A DNA stretch of 64,000 nucleotides, taken from positions 186,001-250,000 of the forward strand of contig NZ_JBBVMF010000005.1 of NCBI RefSeq assembly GCF_038150125.1, read 5' to 3'. Shown here piece after piece: positions 8,668-16,601 of the stretch (position 1 is the first letter of the stretch; every line of letters begins with the position of its first letter). The translations under genes and the position numbers were made by a program. The notes beneath the pieces are model-generated. The model saw nothing but the letters and a program-made list of their open reading frames with translations, made no database searches and was not told the DNA's origin. Source of the stretch: SW132 sp038150125 (GTDB lineage: Bacteria; Bacteroidota; Rhodothermia; Balneolales; Balneolaceae).

Positions 8668-9255
8668 ATGGAAAAGAAATCGGATCACATATTCAGTTAT
8701 CCGCCAAACCTGCAGGAGCTGGATCTCGCTACGCTTGTAAATCTGTACCGGGAACGGGGCGAGATATTGAAAGCACGGGCCGGTAACTACGTGGCGTGTG
8801 CCATTACGAAAAAACTGCTGAAAGAGGCCAAATCGTGGTTCGGCCTCTTTTACAGCCAGGGCGCCTGGGATTCTCTCCTAACAAAAAGTTCGGATGGCTA
8901 CCCGCTCACAGAAGCCGAAATGAATGCACTTGGCCTGGTTTATTCAAACCGCAATGAGCCGCCGCACCGTGAATTCGTTGAGAAAAATATTGGCGTGTTG
9001 CCCAAACTCGCCTACCTGATTATTAACGACATCAAACAGTTTGGGTTCATCAAAGAGGACGAAAACGGTTTTCTGATGATTGCTCCATCCGGCGAAAAAG
9101 CCCTGCAAGGCATTGCCAAGCATATGTATGGAAAACCATTTACCGAAGAAATGCTCATATCCTTTCAGCAGGCACATGATGTAGAGGTTCAGCCCAAGGG
9201 AAAAAGAAAATCCGCTGCCCGCCAAAAAGATGCCGATCAGACAAGTTTGTTTTGA
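8668..9255 (+). CDS. Conserved-looking protein of unknown function
   Basis: I do not recognise this protein. It is about 195 aa and soluble, with no signal peptide or membrane segment. Visible features are an alternating charged/helical N-terminus (NLQELDLATLVNLYRERGE), a stretch ALGLVYSNRNEPPHREFVEK, a possible winged-helix-like region (LAYLIINDIKQFGFIKEDENGFLMI), and a basic tail ending in QTSLF. The last residues resemble short sliding-clamp-binding peptides (QxSLF), which is speculative. A GGAG five bases upstream favours the ATG at 8668 over those at 8641 and 8665. It follows topA by about 60 bp and is probably its operon partner. Confidence 0.7.
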   Translation: MEKKSDHIFSYPPNLQELDLATLVNLYRERGEILKARAGNYVACAITKKLLKEAKSWFGLFYSQGAWDSLLTKSSDGYPLTEAEMNALGLVYSNRNEPPHREFVEKNIGVLPKLAYLIINDIKQFGFIKEDENGFLMIAPSGEKALQGIAKHMYGKPFTEEMLISFQQAHDVEVQPKGKRKSAARQKDADQTSLF

Positions 9256-9309
9256 TTAGAGTCTGATAAGCTTTACAACCGATGGAGAGTGTTCCATTTG
9301 ACGAACCAG

Positions 9310-9351
9310 AATCTCAGATCCGCAATGTCTCAAAAAGACATTGCGGATCTT
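9310..9351 (+). repeat. 42-bp hairpin repeat, copy 1
   Basis: It contains a perfect 15-bp stem AGATCCGCAATGTCT (9316-9330) and its complement (9336-9350) around CAAAA. The same 42 bases recur identically at 9646-9687. It lies just downstream of the 8668-9255 gene and could also act as a terminator, although no T-run follows. Confidence 0.8.
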
Positions 9352-9365
9352 GGTACTGGCAAGCA

Positions 9366-9463
9366 AGACATGGTATTTCTCGGTCTAATTCCATTGTTCA
9401 TCAACACATACACATTTCTCGTCAAAATCTTCACTTAACAGTGGTAATATAAATACCATGTCT
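9366..9463. repeat. 98-bp element with 13-bp inverted ends (left)
   Basis: It begins AGACATGGTATTT and ends AAATACCATGTCT, an exact 13-bp inverted repeat. A related 97-bp element lies on the far side of the transposase (10241-10337). The interiors are not obviously similar. Confidence 0.6.
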
Positions 9464-9512
9464 CTCCGCACCGAGACAATAATTGCATTACCCAGACAAG
9501 TAGCCCACAATC

Positions 9513-9560
9513 AGACGCTGGGAGGAGCGCCATAAAGCGGCGCACGCTGCCAGGTCTTGG
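9513..9560 (+). repeat. REP-like element, copy D
   Basis: It reads AGACGCTGGGAGG, a 5-bp stem GCGCC/GGCGC around ATAAAGC, then ACGCTGCCAGGTCTTGG. It is the first of two tandem units upstream of the transposase. Confidence 0.65.
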
Positions 9561-9590
9561 CCTTGGGTTTAGAATGGAGTCCATTAAGCT

Positions 9591-9634
9591 AGACGCTGAC
9601 AGGAACTCACTCCGTTCGCACGCTGTCAGGTCTT
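9591..9634 (+). repeat. REP-like element, copy E
   Basis: It reads AGACGCTGACAGG, a centre with GAAC/GTTC pairing, then ACGCTGTCAGGTCTT. The arms form both a direct repeat (ACGCTGnCAGG) and an inverted repeat (CTGACAG/CTGTCAG). Confidence 0.65.
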
Positions 9635-9645
9635 TTGAGAACTAA

Positions 9646-9687
9646 AATCTCAGATCCGCAATGTCTCAAAAAGACATTGCGGATCTT
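9646..9687 (+). repeat. 42-bp hairpin repeat, copy 2
   Basis: Identical to 9310-9351, with the 15-bp stem at 9652-9666 and 9672-9686. It is 87 bp upstream of the transposase start and could shield its message from read-through translation or mark an element end. Confidence 0.8.
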
Positions 9688-9774
9688 TAATGGTTTTGGC
9701 ATGAACTCCCTGTGGTCTTGCCACAGGGATGAAATGTCGTTGCGCGGAGCGCAAAAAAGGGATAGGTTTGGGAT

Positions 9775-10230
9775 GTGGTTGATACAACAGGGGACATATG
9801 GAGATGGCATCATAACGTTTCGGAATGCTATTATCATCTTCAGATGACGGTAAAATATCGAAGAAATTTATTTACTGAAGAGATTGAGCAGGTGATTTTG
9901 GAGGTGATGGAAGGATTCAAGGAGCGCTATGAAATTGAGGTGCACACAGTGGGTTTTGATAAGAATCATGTGCATGTGTTGTGTAGATTTTTGCCAAAGT
10001 ATTCAGGCGGGCAAGTAGTGAGATTGATGAAGAGTATCACCGCGCGGGAGGTGTTCCGGCGAGTCCCGAGTGTCAAGCAGTGGTTGTGGGGCGGGGAGTT
10101 TTGGTCCGACGGGTATTATATAGCGACGGTGGGTGGCAGGGGAGACAAGAAAGTGATTGAGGAGTATATCAAAAACCAGGGCAGGCAGGAAGAGGTGGAA
10201 CAACTGAAGCTCTTTAAATTTGAACCTTAA
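9775..10230 (+). CDS. IS200/IS605-family (RAYT-like) Y1 transposase
   Basis: A 151-residue single-domain HUH endonuclease. The HUH motif is His65-Val66-His67 in DKNHVHVLC, and the catalytic tyrosine is Tyr114 or Tyr115 in GEFWSDGYYIATVG. The C-terminus (VIEEYIKNQGRQ...LKLF) is typical of the family. The GTG at 9775 is chosen because the first strand of the fold (YYHLQMTVKYRR) lies before the next ATG at 9844. No tnpB is present. The protein appears intact. Isolated single-domain copies next to REP-like palindromes are the hallmark of REP-associated tyrosine transposases, which cut and move single-stranded hairpin DNA. Confidence 0.88.
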   Translation: MVDTTGDIWRWHHNVSECYYHLQMTVKYRRNLFTEEIEQVILEVMEGFKERYEIEVHTVGFDKNHVHVLCRFLPKYSGGQVVRLMKSITAREVFRRVPSVKQWLWGGEFWSDGYYIATVGGRGDKKVIEEYIKNQGRQEEVEQLKLFKFEP

Positions 10231-10240
10231 TCGGTCACTT

Positions 10241-10337
10241 AGACATAGCATTTCTCTCAATTGTATCTTGATCTCTCCGTCTTACTATTTTAAATGCTGC
10301 AGTGAAGCTCATCAACAGCAATAGAAATGCCATGTCT
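10241..10337. repeat. 97-bp element with inverted ends (right)
   Basis: It begins AGACATAGCATTTCT and ends AGAAATGCCATGTCT, a 15-bp inverted repeat with one mismatched pair. The ends match those of 9366-9463. It abuts the 3' end of the 10342-13275 gene. Confidence 0.55.
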
Positions 10338-10341
10338 TCTA

Positions 10342-13275
10342 CTAAAAAGGCACAACGGCTTTTACTCTGTAGTAAAGATCATAGTCTGCATCCGTAAACA
10401 GCTCCTGAGCTGGCTGGGCGATGCCTAGGGCGTGCGTGAAGCCAACCCCAAAGACCGAGATTCTGTTTTTGATTTCGGCGCCGGCGCCCCAGCGGGTTTC
10501 GGTTCCGGTGGAGCCGTCAGACCGACGCGCGTCCCAAACAGCGCCGGCATCTGTGAACAGAGCCAAGGCTGTGGAACCAAGGGAGACCAATCCTAGTAAC
10601 TCAGTTTGCAGTGATGGGAGAAAAGGCATGCGGTACTCCAGGCTGCCAAACGCCACCTGCTTCCCGGCCACGAACTCGCGATAGCCGCGCACCCGCTCCG
10701 CCTCGTTGAACAGCACAAACGGCACTTCGCCCGGTAGGTTCAGGTCGATGTTATCGTACTTCGAAAACCCGATGTAGTTTTGCGGCAGCGGATCGCCCCA
10801 CTGCGCCTGCAGACGAACATGCGTATATATCCGATGCAGCCCAATTGCCGGAAATACACTGTATGAATTGAGATCGGCGGTGAGGTATCGAACATCGGAG
10901 CCCAGGATTTTTTCAGATCCCGTCAGGCTCATGCTCACTCCTGACCCGTCAAGCGGATGGATAGCATTGTTTCGCCATGGGCGCTGCTGCTTGAGGTTCC
11001 AGCCAATCCTGAGGTCAGTTTGACGCCCTCTCTGAGGTGTGGGCAGGGCAAACGACCCATCAAACTCATCTCTGTCGTATGGTTTGATCAGGACGTGGCG
11101 CAATCGGGCAAAGATGTTACCCGACTGGTAAGGCGCTTCGAGTGCATCGAGCGGCCAGCGCGCGTTGATCTCGCCACCAATCGCCTGCTCAACCAAAAAC
11201 CGATCACCATAAAACCGGGCGCTTTCAGGCAGCTTGTATAGTGTGAGTCCCAGGAATGGGTAAAAATGGTTGTTCAAATAGGCAAGTGACCCGTAGGAAT
11301 CACTTCCGGGATCAGCAGCCGAGAGCCATCCCAGCGCAGAAATCGTATGTTTTCCAAGCGGCTCCACCCAATTGGTTGTGGCAAACAGACCGTAGTCATC
11401 AGGACCAGCGTAATAAGGCAGTGCCAGGCTTCCGGCATGGGTGATGTTGTCGAACGAGTTGTAGGAGTAGCGGCTTTCTACCAGTGAAGCATTAGGCTCG
11501 ATCATCGAGGGTATCTCTGACGGCGGCTGATGATCGGTCCATTCCGTGTAATTCTCTGGCACGCTGATGTCTGTGACAAATGGCGTTCTATCAGCATCAA
11601 TCCACCATGCGTTATCGCGACGTTTGGTTTCGCTGGCGTTGATCAGAAGCTTTTCGGTCTGAAGGGAATCGTCCTTGGTGATCCATCCATACACGTCGCC
11701 GCCCGTGAACAGGTTCGTGACCCGCCGTTCTTCACCCGTCGCCAAGTTATAGCGATACACATTCGGGACATCATCGCGCAGGGAGGTATAGGCAATCGAT
11801 TTGCCATCCGGGCTCAAGACCGGTTTCCGGTTGTCAATATCACCATCACCCAAAACAGTCTCCTCACCTGTTTCCTGATTAATCAGAACCAGGTTTCGGT
11901 TGCCGTCCGCATCAAACCGGTGGACCAGCCAGCTGTTCTCCGACGGCACTTTCATCAGCCAGAGGAGCTGAACATCGTCGGTGTAGTCTGTGATTCTTGT
12001 TTCTTCTCCTGTTTCCAGATCCATCAAAACAAGGTTGCCGGTCCCGTTTTCGTTGACGATATAGGCAAGCGTGCCGCCCTCAAATCCCTCAACCGGAAAA
12101 CGCGCGCGACGGCTATTTGTGAGCCGGCGCTCCTGTTTTGTATTCACATTCAGCGCGTGGATATCATTAATGATTGACGAGTAGTCACCACGCACTTTCC
12201 GTGAATAGTACAGCGTGTTTCCATCGTCACTCCAGCTCAGGTCGGTGTTGATGGCACCCTCTGCCATAATAGTTGACTGACGGATTGAATCGTTTGCCAC
12301 CTTGTAAAGGCGCCGAACGGGACGTGCGAGTGATGTGAGCGACAGTACCGCGATCTGGTCTCCATCAGGGCTGACGGCCATATCGTAATACACTTGCCCC
12401 GGAAGAGAAAATGGATCGGTATCGAGTGAATCGGTTCGCTCCATCTGGCCGGCAATCGTATTATAGTAAACGTTCATATGCTTGCGCCATTCGTCCTGAA
12501 ACGAGCTGTATCCCCCGTCTACAACCTCATCAAATGCATTATAAAAATCGTGCCGCTCCCAAAATTTAAGGAAAGGCTCGCGATAGCTGAGGAGCTCTGC
12601 AAGCGTGCTGTCGCCATGTGTTTCGGTGAAATACCGAAGTTCGGAGTTGCCTACTGCGTACATGAGCCGGCCGTTTTCTGCTGACCGGCCGTCGTTAAAG
12701 TTGGGGCTGCTATCGAAGATTGCCTTTCGGAGGTAGCGATCACCGCGCTGACTATCCCATTTCTCTGTTTCGTATTGGGCAATGCCCTCAGTCCAGGCTC
12801 GCGTGAGTGGAGTACCCACCGCAAAATTCCAGATCCCGAGGTTGGTCCAGATAGCGTTATAGTGAAAGATATGGCCCAGCTCGTGTGCAACCACCTTTCG
12901 CAGCCATTTTTCATTCCCGGTCCAGATCTCGCTGTAGTCGTTCGTATTCACCCAGATGTTAGTGTATCCACGGTCGATGGGAACCGCAAACCCGTTGTTG
13001 ATCTCATCTTCATCAGACAAGTAGATCCGTATTTTATCCTCGAACTCGACGTTGAGATTGCTGCTTAATGCCGCATATGACTCTTCTGCGATGGGGGCAA
13101 CTTCGTTTTCGATTCCAGACAATCGCTCCGGATACATAATCTTGAAATGCTCCGTTTCGGCGACCTGCCAGTTGAGCTCAGGGTGATTGCGACCATTGTT
13201 GGCATTAAAACCTTGGGCAGACAGATCAGAAATGAAAAGGCAGAACAGGCAGGCGGTTAAAATCGTCTGTTTCAT
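10342..13275 (-). CDS. Secreted peptidase / beta-propeller / outer-membrane barrel protein
   Basis: A 977-residue envelope protein. A signal peptide occupies about residues 1-20 (ending DLSAQ). A gluzincin-like peptidase domain follows, with zinc motif HELGH at 131-135 and a downstream WTEGIAQYETE whose Glu near 163 can be the third ligand. From about 290 to 560 there are TolB-like propeller repeats (SPDGDQIAVLSL, LSPDGKSIAYTSLRDD). The last 350 residues look like an outer-membrane barrel and end in aromatic Phe (VKAVVPF). The substrate is unknown. Barrel plus propeller plus peptidase in one chain suggests a surface-anchored proteolytic or assembly role. It stands alone, with a 52-bp gap to the next gene upstream. 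Confidence 0.75.
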   Translation of the reverse strand: MKQTILTACLFCLFISDLSAQGFNANNGRNHPELNWQVAETEHFKIMYPERLSGIENEVAPIAEESYAALSSNLNVEFEDKIRIYLSDEDEINNGFAVPIDRGYTNIWVNTNDYSEIWTGNEKWLRKVVAHELGHIFHYNAIWTNLGIWNFAVGTPLTRAWTEGIAQYETEKWDSQRGDRYLRKAIFDSSPNFNDGRSAENGRLMYAVGNSELRYFTETHGDSTLAELLSYREPFLKFWERHDFYNAFDEVVDGGYSSFQDEWRKHMNVYYNTIAGQMERTDSLDTDPFSLPGQVYYDMAVSPDGDQIAVLSLTSLARPVRRLYKVANDSIRQSTIMAEGAINTDLSWSDDGNTLYYSRKVRGDYSSIINDIHALNVNTKQERRLTNSRRARFPVEGFEGGTLAYIVNENGTGNLVLMDLETGEETRITDYTDDVQLLWLMKVPSENSWLVHRFDADGNRNLVLINQETGEETVLGDGDIDNRKPVLSPDGKSIAYTSLRDDVPNVYRYNLATGEERRVTNLFTGGDVYGWITKDDSLQTEKLLINASETKRRDNAWWIDADRTPFVTDISVPENYTEWTDHQPPSEIPSMIEPNASLVESRYSYNSFDNITHAGSLALPYYAGPDDYGLFATTNWVEPLGKHTISALGWLSAADPGSDSYGSLAYLNNHFYPFLGLTLYKLPESARFYGDRFLVEQAIGGEINARWPLDALEAPYQSGNIFARLRHVLIKPYDRDEFDGSFALPTPQRGRQTDLRIGWNLKQQRPWRNNAIHPLDGSGVSMSLTGSEKILGSDVRYLTADLNSYSVFPAIGLHRIYTHVRLQAQWGDPLPQNYIGFSKYDNIDLNLPGEVPFVLFNEAERVRGYREFVAGKQVAFGSLEYRMPFLPSLQTELLGLVSLGSTALALFTDAGAVWDARRSDGSTGTETRWGAGAEIKNRISVFGVGFTHALGIAQPAQELFTDADYDLYYRVKAVVPF

Positions 13276-13327
13276 GAGTAGCTTTATAGTGATGAAATCG
13301 TAGTGTGGGGTTTGTAAGCAGTACTAA

Positions 13328-14269
13328 TTATGACCGGTCGCGATTGCGAGACCTGGCTGAATTTGATTCACGATCAGTTTCATTCTCTGCATCTTCTATT
13401 TCAATATCACCCAGAGAAGCTGACGATGTTTCTTTTTCTGATGCAGCCTCAGCTTGCGATTTCTTCTGAGGCTGGCCGATCAGACCGGCGAGATCACGGG
13501 CGACTGATTCAACTTCAGTGCGGTACTTTTCCTCGGTGTTCGATTTCGAATCTGAAAATTTCTTCTTAATCCAATCCGAGTTTTTTGAAATCAGAATTTT
13601 AGTACCAAAAAAGACAGCTACCGCAACTATGGAATTGACAAAATAGTTTATGGGCAGTGCAAATAGAGTAACGAATGCCGCGATAAAGGGGATGTAGGGC
13701 AAAAATCCGGTAATGGAATCTGTGTTTCCAAAGCTTGTGCCATATATGTTTTTTTTGGCTACCCGAATCCTGATTTTATCGTCTCTAGGCTGAATAAGCA
13801 CCCGAATATCTTCAGTTCCCATTTCACTTAGCTTTTGCCATTCAAAACTTTTACCGGTTCGCTTCACTTTACTTTGCTGGTCGGTATCGAGCGAGGCATC
13901 GTTCATGATGTTGTCCATCCAGTTCACTTTTTCGTGAGTGGCGTTATAGCGATGGTTCAAGTCGGCGATTACCAGGTCGGCAAGATCATCTGTAAAATCT
14001 CCATCAACCCACTGCTCAGCAATGACCTCATTATCCTTAACCGTTGATATGGAATTATTTAGTTGAGGATCCCCGGAGAGTTCACCAGCAGCTCTGCGGA
14101 CATTTTCCGGGTCGAGACCGGCATCTATCGCGATCTGGGAGAGTTCATCAAGATTGAGTCCCGGGGCGCCATCAATAGATTCAAACTCTTGCGACTGCTT
14201 CGATTCAAGCTCGGCCGCCCGCTTGAAAATCTTGGCAACTTCTTTCTCACTATAATTCTCTTTGGGCAT
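13328..14269 (-). CDS. Two-helix membrane protein of unknown function
   Basis: A 313-residue protein. The N-terminus (YSEKEVAKIFKRAAELESKQ...GLNLDELSQIAIDAGLDPENVRRAAGEL) is a helical motif often seen at the start of uncharacterised bacterial membrane proteins. Two adjacent membrane segments lie near residues 190-230 (FLPYIPFIAAFVTLFALP, VNSIVAVAVFFGTKILI). The tail after about 240 is highly charged and probably disordered. No enzyme motif is seen. It is co-directional with the peptidase/barrel gene downstream (52 bp) and may share its transcript. Confidence 0.65.
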   Translation of the reverse strand: MPKENYSEKEVAKIFKRAAELESKQSQEFESIDGAPGLNLDELSQIAIDAGLDPENVRRAAGELSGDPQLNNSISTVKDNEVIAEQWVDGDFTDDLADLVIADLNHRYNATHEKVNWMDNIMNDASLDTDQQSKVKRTGKSFEWQKLSEMGTEDIRVLIQPRDDKIRIRVAKKNIYGTSFGNTDSITGFLPYIPFIAAFVTLFALPINYFVNSIVAVAVFFGTKILISKNSDWIKKKFSDSKSNTEEKYRTEVESVARDLAGLIGQPQKKSQAEAASEKETSSASLGDIEIEDAENETDRESNSARSRNRDRS

Positions 14270-14365
14270 TTCTTGGTGGTGTTGGATCAGGAATAAAGCG
14301 TGAAGTATAAAAGTAATAAGCTACGGGAAAAATCCAACATGGTTGCGGATATAATTTGTGCAGTC

Positions 14366-14796
14366 ATCCCGGCCAACGAGCCGGGATCTCCTAATTATGG
14401 TCTAAATATAATTTTACCAAAGGCATAATTTACATTTGTAGAAAAAAATGGGAGATGCCGGATCAGTGTCCGGCATGACGTTGGAAATCAAAGATAACAA
14501 CCCAAACCCACCCCTGACAGCAAAAGTATTGCGTTGCAATCTTTTGCTGGCCTGTCCCCTCCCGAGAGGGGAGGGTTTATGGAGCCAGATTAGAAAAGTT
14601 GTTCCTATACTAAGATATTTGCGGAAATGGGAGATGCCACGCTAAAACGTGGTATGATGTTCCATCCAATAAGCAAAATCATGTCATCGCGGGCTCAGTC
14701 CCGCGATCTACCATCTTTACAAAAGGGAAAATGGAGTGCCAGTGGCGGGTATTTGCATCGGGCGGGATTGGAAGATGCCGGATCAGGGTCCGGCAT
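14366..14796. repeat. Cluster of seven intergenic hairpins
   Basis: Five are GGAGAT-stem-ATGAC type (either strand), at 14366-14387, 14455-14476, 14634-14655, 14686-14707 and 14775-14796. The stems are 7-8 bp and differ in sequence: ATCCCGG, ATGCCGGA, ATGCCACG, ATCGCGGG and ATGCCGGA. Two others are unrelated: 14519-14548 (AGCAAAAG...CTTTTGCT, 13 bp with one bulge) and 14557-14575 (CCCTCCC/GGGAGGG). The region 14270-14941 has no gene I can support; its last 140 bp contain a short direct repeat of AATAAACGAATC. Confidence 0.8.
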
Positions 14797-14941
14797 GACT
14801 TCTGAGATTAACGGAACCCAGCCTTTACACCCATCGCCTTCGCTCCGCTACGGCACTTCCCTGAAGGGAAGACTTCCATTCCGAATAAACGAATCACCTA
14901 ATAAACGAATCCACGAATTCCCTAATCAACCAAAAACCAAC

Positions 14942-16471
14942 TTAATGGATATTCCCCATCAGCTTCTTGATTGGCTTGTTGAATAGCAGAAGTACCAATC
15001 CTCCACCCACGGTTGTCATTACGATGAGCCAGAAGAGATCTGGCAGGAGGGATGGGTCGGCCTGGATGGCTTCATCATTGAACTGGCCGGCAATTCGGCC
15101 CGCGATGAGGTTTCCGAATGCAATGGACATAAACCAGATACCCATCATCTGACCCACAAGCTTTTTGGGAGAGAGTTTGGTGACGGCACTTAGGCCAACA
15201 GGGCTCAGGCAGAGCTCACCACAGGTGTGGAGCAGGTAGGTCATGATCAGCCAGGTGGGGAGCACTTCATTTCCGCCAACCACGTAGTAGGACGCAAACA
15301 TCATCACAAGAAATCCTAAACCGAGAAGAATCAGGCCAAACGCAAACTTAACCGGTGTAGCAGGCTCAAGGTTCTTTTTGGCCAACCAGACCCAAAGCCA
15401 TCCAAAGACCGGCGCTAGTGTAATGATGAAAAACGCGTTTACAGACTGAAGCCAGCTCGCGGGCATCAGCCATCCAAAAATGTCACGGTCGGTGTAGCGC
15501 TCGGCAAATAGGTTTAGCGATGATCCGGCCTGCTCGAAACCTGACCAGAAAATGGCTGAGAAAATAAACAGAGCGGCAATTACACCAATTTTTTTCTGTT
15601 CGTCAGTAGTCAGGTCTTCAGCGATGTATACATAGGCGAAGTAGGCGAGGACAAGCAGAAAGATGATAAAACCGGAGGCATCTGCAATGGCAACCGGATT
15701 AATGGTAATCCAGCCGGAGCTGATGGCAACAAATGCAGCAACGCAAAATAGCCCGAGTCCCCAAAGGCCTGCTTTGATCCGGCCAAAGAGTTTTTGCTGT
15801 TCTTCGGGCGTTCCGGTCATTTCAGGTTTTGCGCCTATGTCACCCAAATATTTTTCGGTGGCTTTATACTGAATCAGTCCAAGAAGCATCCCAACACCCG
15901 CAGCGCCGAATCCATAGTGCCAGCTGATTCCCTCACCGAGATACCCGGTAATCAGCGGTGCCAGAAACGCCCCGATATTAATTCCCATGTAGAAAATTGA
16001 AAAGCCGGCATCGCGTCGTGCCTGCTCGTCATCGCCATAAAGGCCGCCCACGATGCTGCTGATGTTTGGCTTGAGCAGCCCGGTTCCGATTACAATCAGC
16101 ACCAGCCCGAGATAAAAGGTGGTGTTGCCCGGAATGGCCATGCTGAAGTGACCCGCCGTGATAATGATTCCGCCATACCAGATAGCTTTTTGCAGGCCAA
16201 AAAACTTATCGGCCAGCCAGCCGCCTGGAAGCGCCAGCAGGTAGACAAACATCGTGTAAAGGCCGTAAATGGCGGTGGCGGTTGTGTCATCAAGCCCGAG
16301 GCCGCCGCGATTGATCGCATCAACCATAAACAGGACGAGAATGGCGCGCATACCGTAGTAGCTGAACCGCTCCCACATCTCGGTAAAGAAAAGCGTTGCG
16401 AGTCCGCGAGGGTGACCAAAAAAGGAGTATTTATACTGATCGGTACTGTTTGAGTCACCTGTGTTATTCAT
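14942..16471 (-). CDS. Proton-dependent oligopeptide transporter (POT/PTR family)
   Basis: A 509-residue MFS protein with about 12-14 membrane segments. The N-terminus has the conserved FFTEMWERFSYYGMRAILVLFM (first helix, proton-coupling ExxER-type motif). The PTR2 signature region is FYLGLVLIVIGTGLLKPNISSIVGGLYG. The C-terminal half has the usual YLLHTCGELCLSPVGLS. It imports di- and tripeptides with protons across the inner membrane. It stands alone; the next gene upstream is a permease on the same strand, 130 bp away. Confidence 0.93.
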   Translation of the reverse strand: MNNTGDSNSTDQYKYSFFGHPRGLATLFFTEMWERFSYYGMRAILVLFMVDAINRGGLGLDDTTATAIYGLYTMFVYLLALPGGWLADKFFGLQKAIWYGGIIITAGHFSMAIPGNTTFYLGLVLIVIGTGLLKPNISSIVGGLYGDDEQARRDAGFSIFYMGINIGAFLAPLITGYLGEGISWHYGFGAAGVGMLLGLIQYKATEKYLGDIGAKPEMTGTPEEQQKLFGRIKAGLWGLGLFCVAAFVAISSGWITINPVAIADASGFIIFLLVLAYFAYVYIAEDLTTDEQKKIGVIAALFIFSAIFWSGFEQAGSSLNLFAERYTDRDIFGWLMPASWLQSVNAFFIITLAPVFGWLWVWLAKKNLEPATPVKFAFGLILLGLGFLVMMFASYYVVGGNEVLPTWLIMTYLLHTCGELCLSPVGLSAVTKLSPKKLVGQMMGIWFMSIAFGNLIAGRIAGQFNDEAIQADPSLLPDLFWLIVMTTVGGGLVLLLFNKPIKKLMGNIH

Positions 16472-16601
16472 AATGCAGAGGCCGTTAATTTCCGTTCAAC
16501 AATTCGTTGATATGATAATGATTGGAAACCCTGCAAGCAACTGGTGTTGCAGGGCTGGGGCGTGCTTTTACAGTCTTTTGCGCAATCTACGACTGGTTGA
16601 C

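Larger units (their letters stand above)
9310..10337 (+). mobile_element. RAYT-like / IS200-type locus with REP-like repeats
   Basis: From left to right the locus holds a 42-bp hairpin, a 98-bp inverted-repeat element, two tandem REP-like units, a second identical hairpin, a Y1 transposase gene, and a 97-bp inverted-repeat element with matching ends. All lie between two ordinary genes. The outer limits are inferred; the true transposon ends cannot be defined from one copy. Confidence 0.45.

Noticed and set aside
9316..9350. CRISPR-like repeat
   Set aside because: There are only two copies, 336 bp apart, with internal palindromes and unrelated spacing; no cas genes. It is a hairpin repeat.
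11530..12177. Open frame of 215 aa on the plus strand inside the propeller gene
   Set aside because: Antisense shadow of a gene with clear motifs; no recognisable domain.
14820..14941. Possible small gene in the tail of the hairpin cluster
   Set aside because: The open frame there spans repeats and has no ribosome site or conserved-looking composition.
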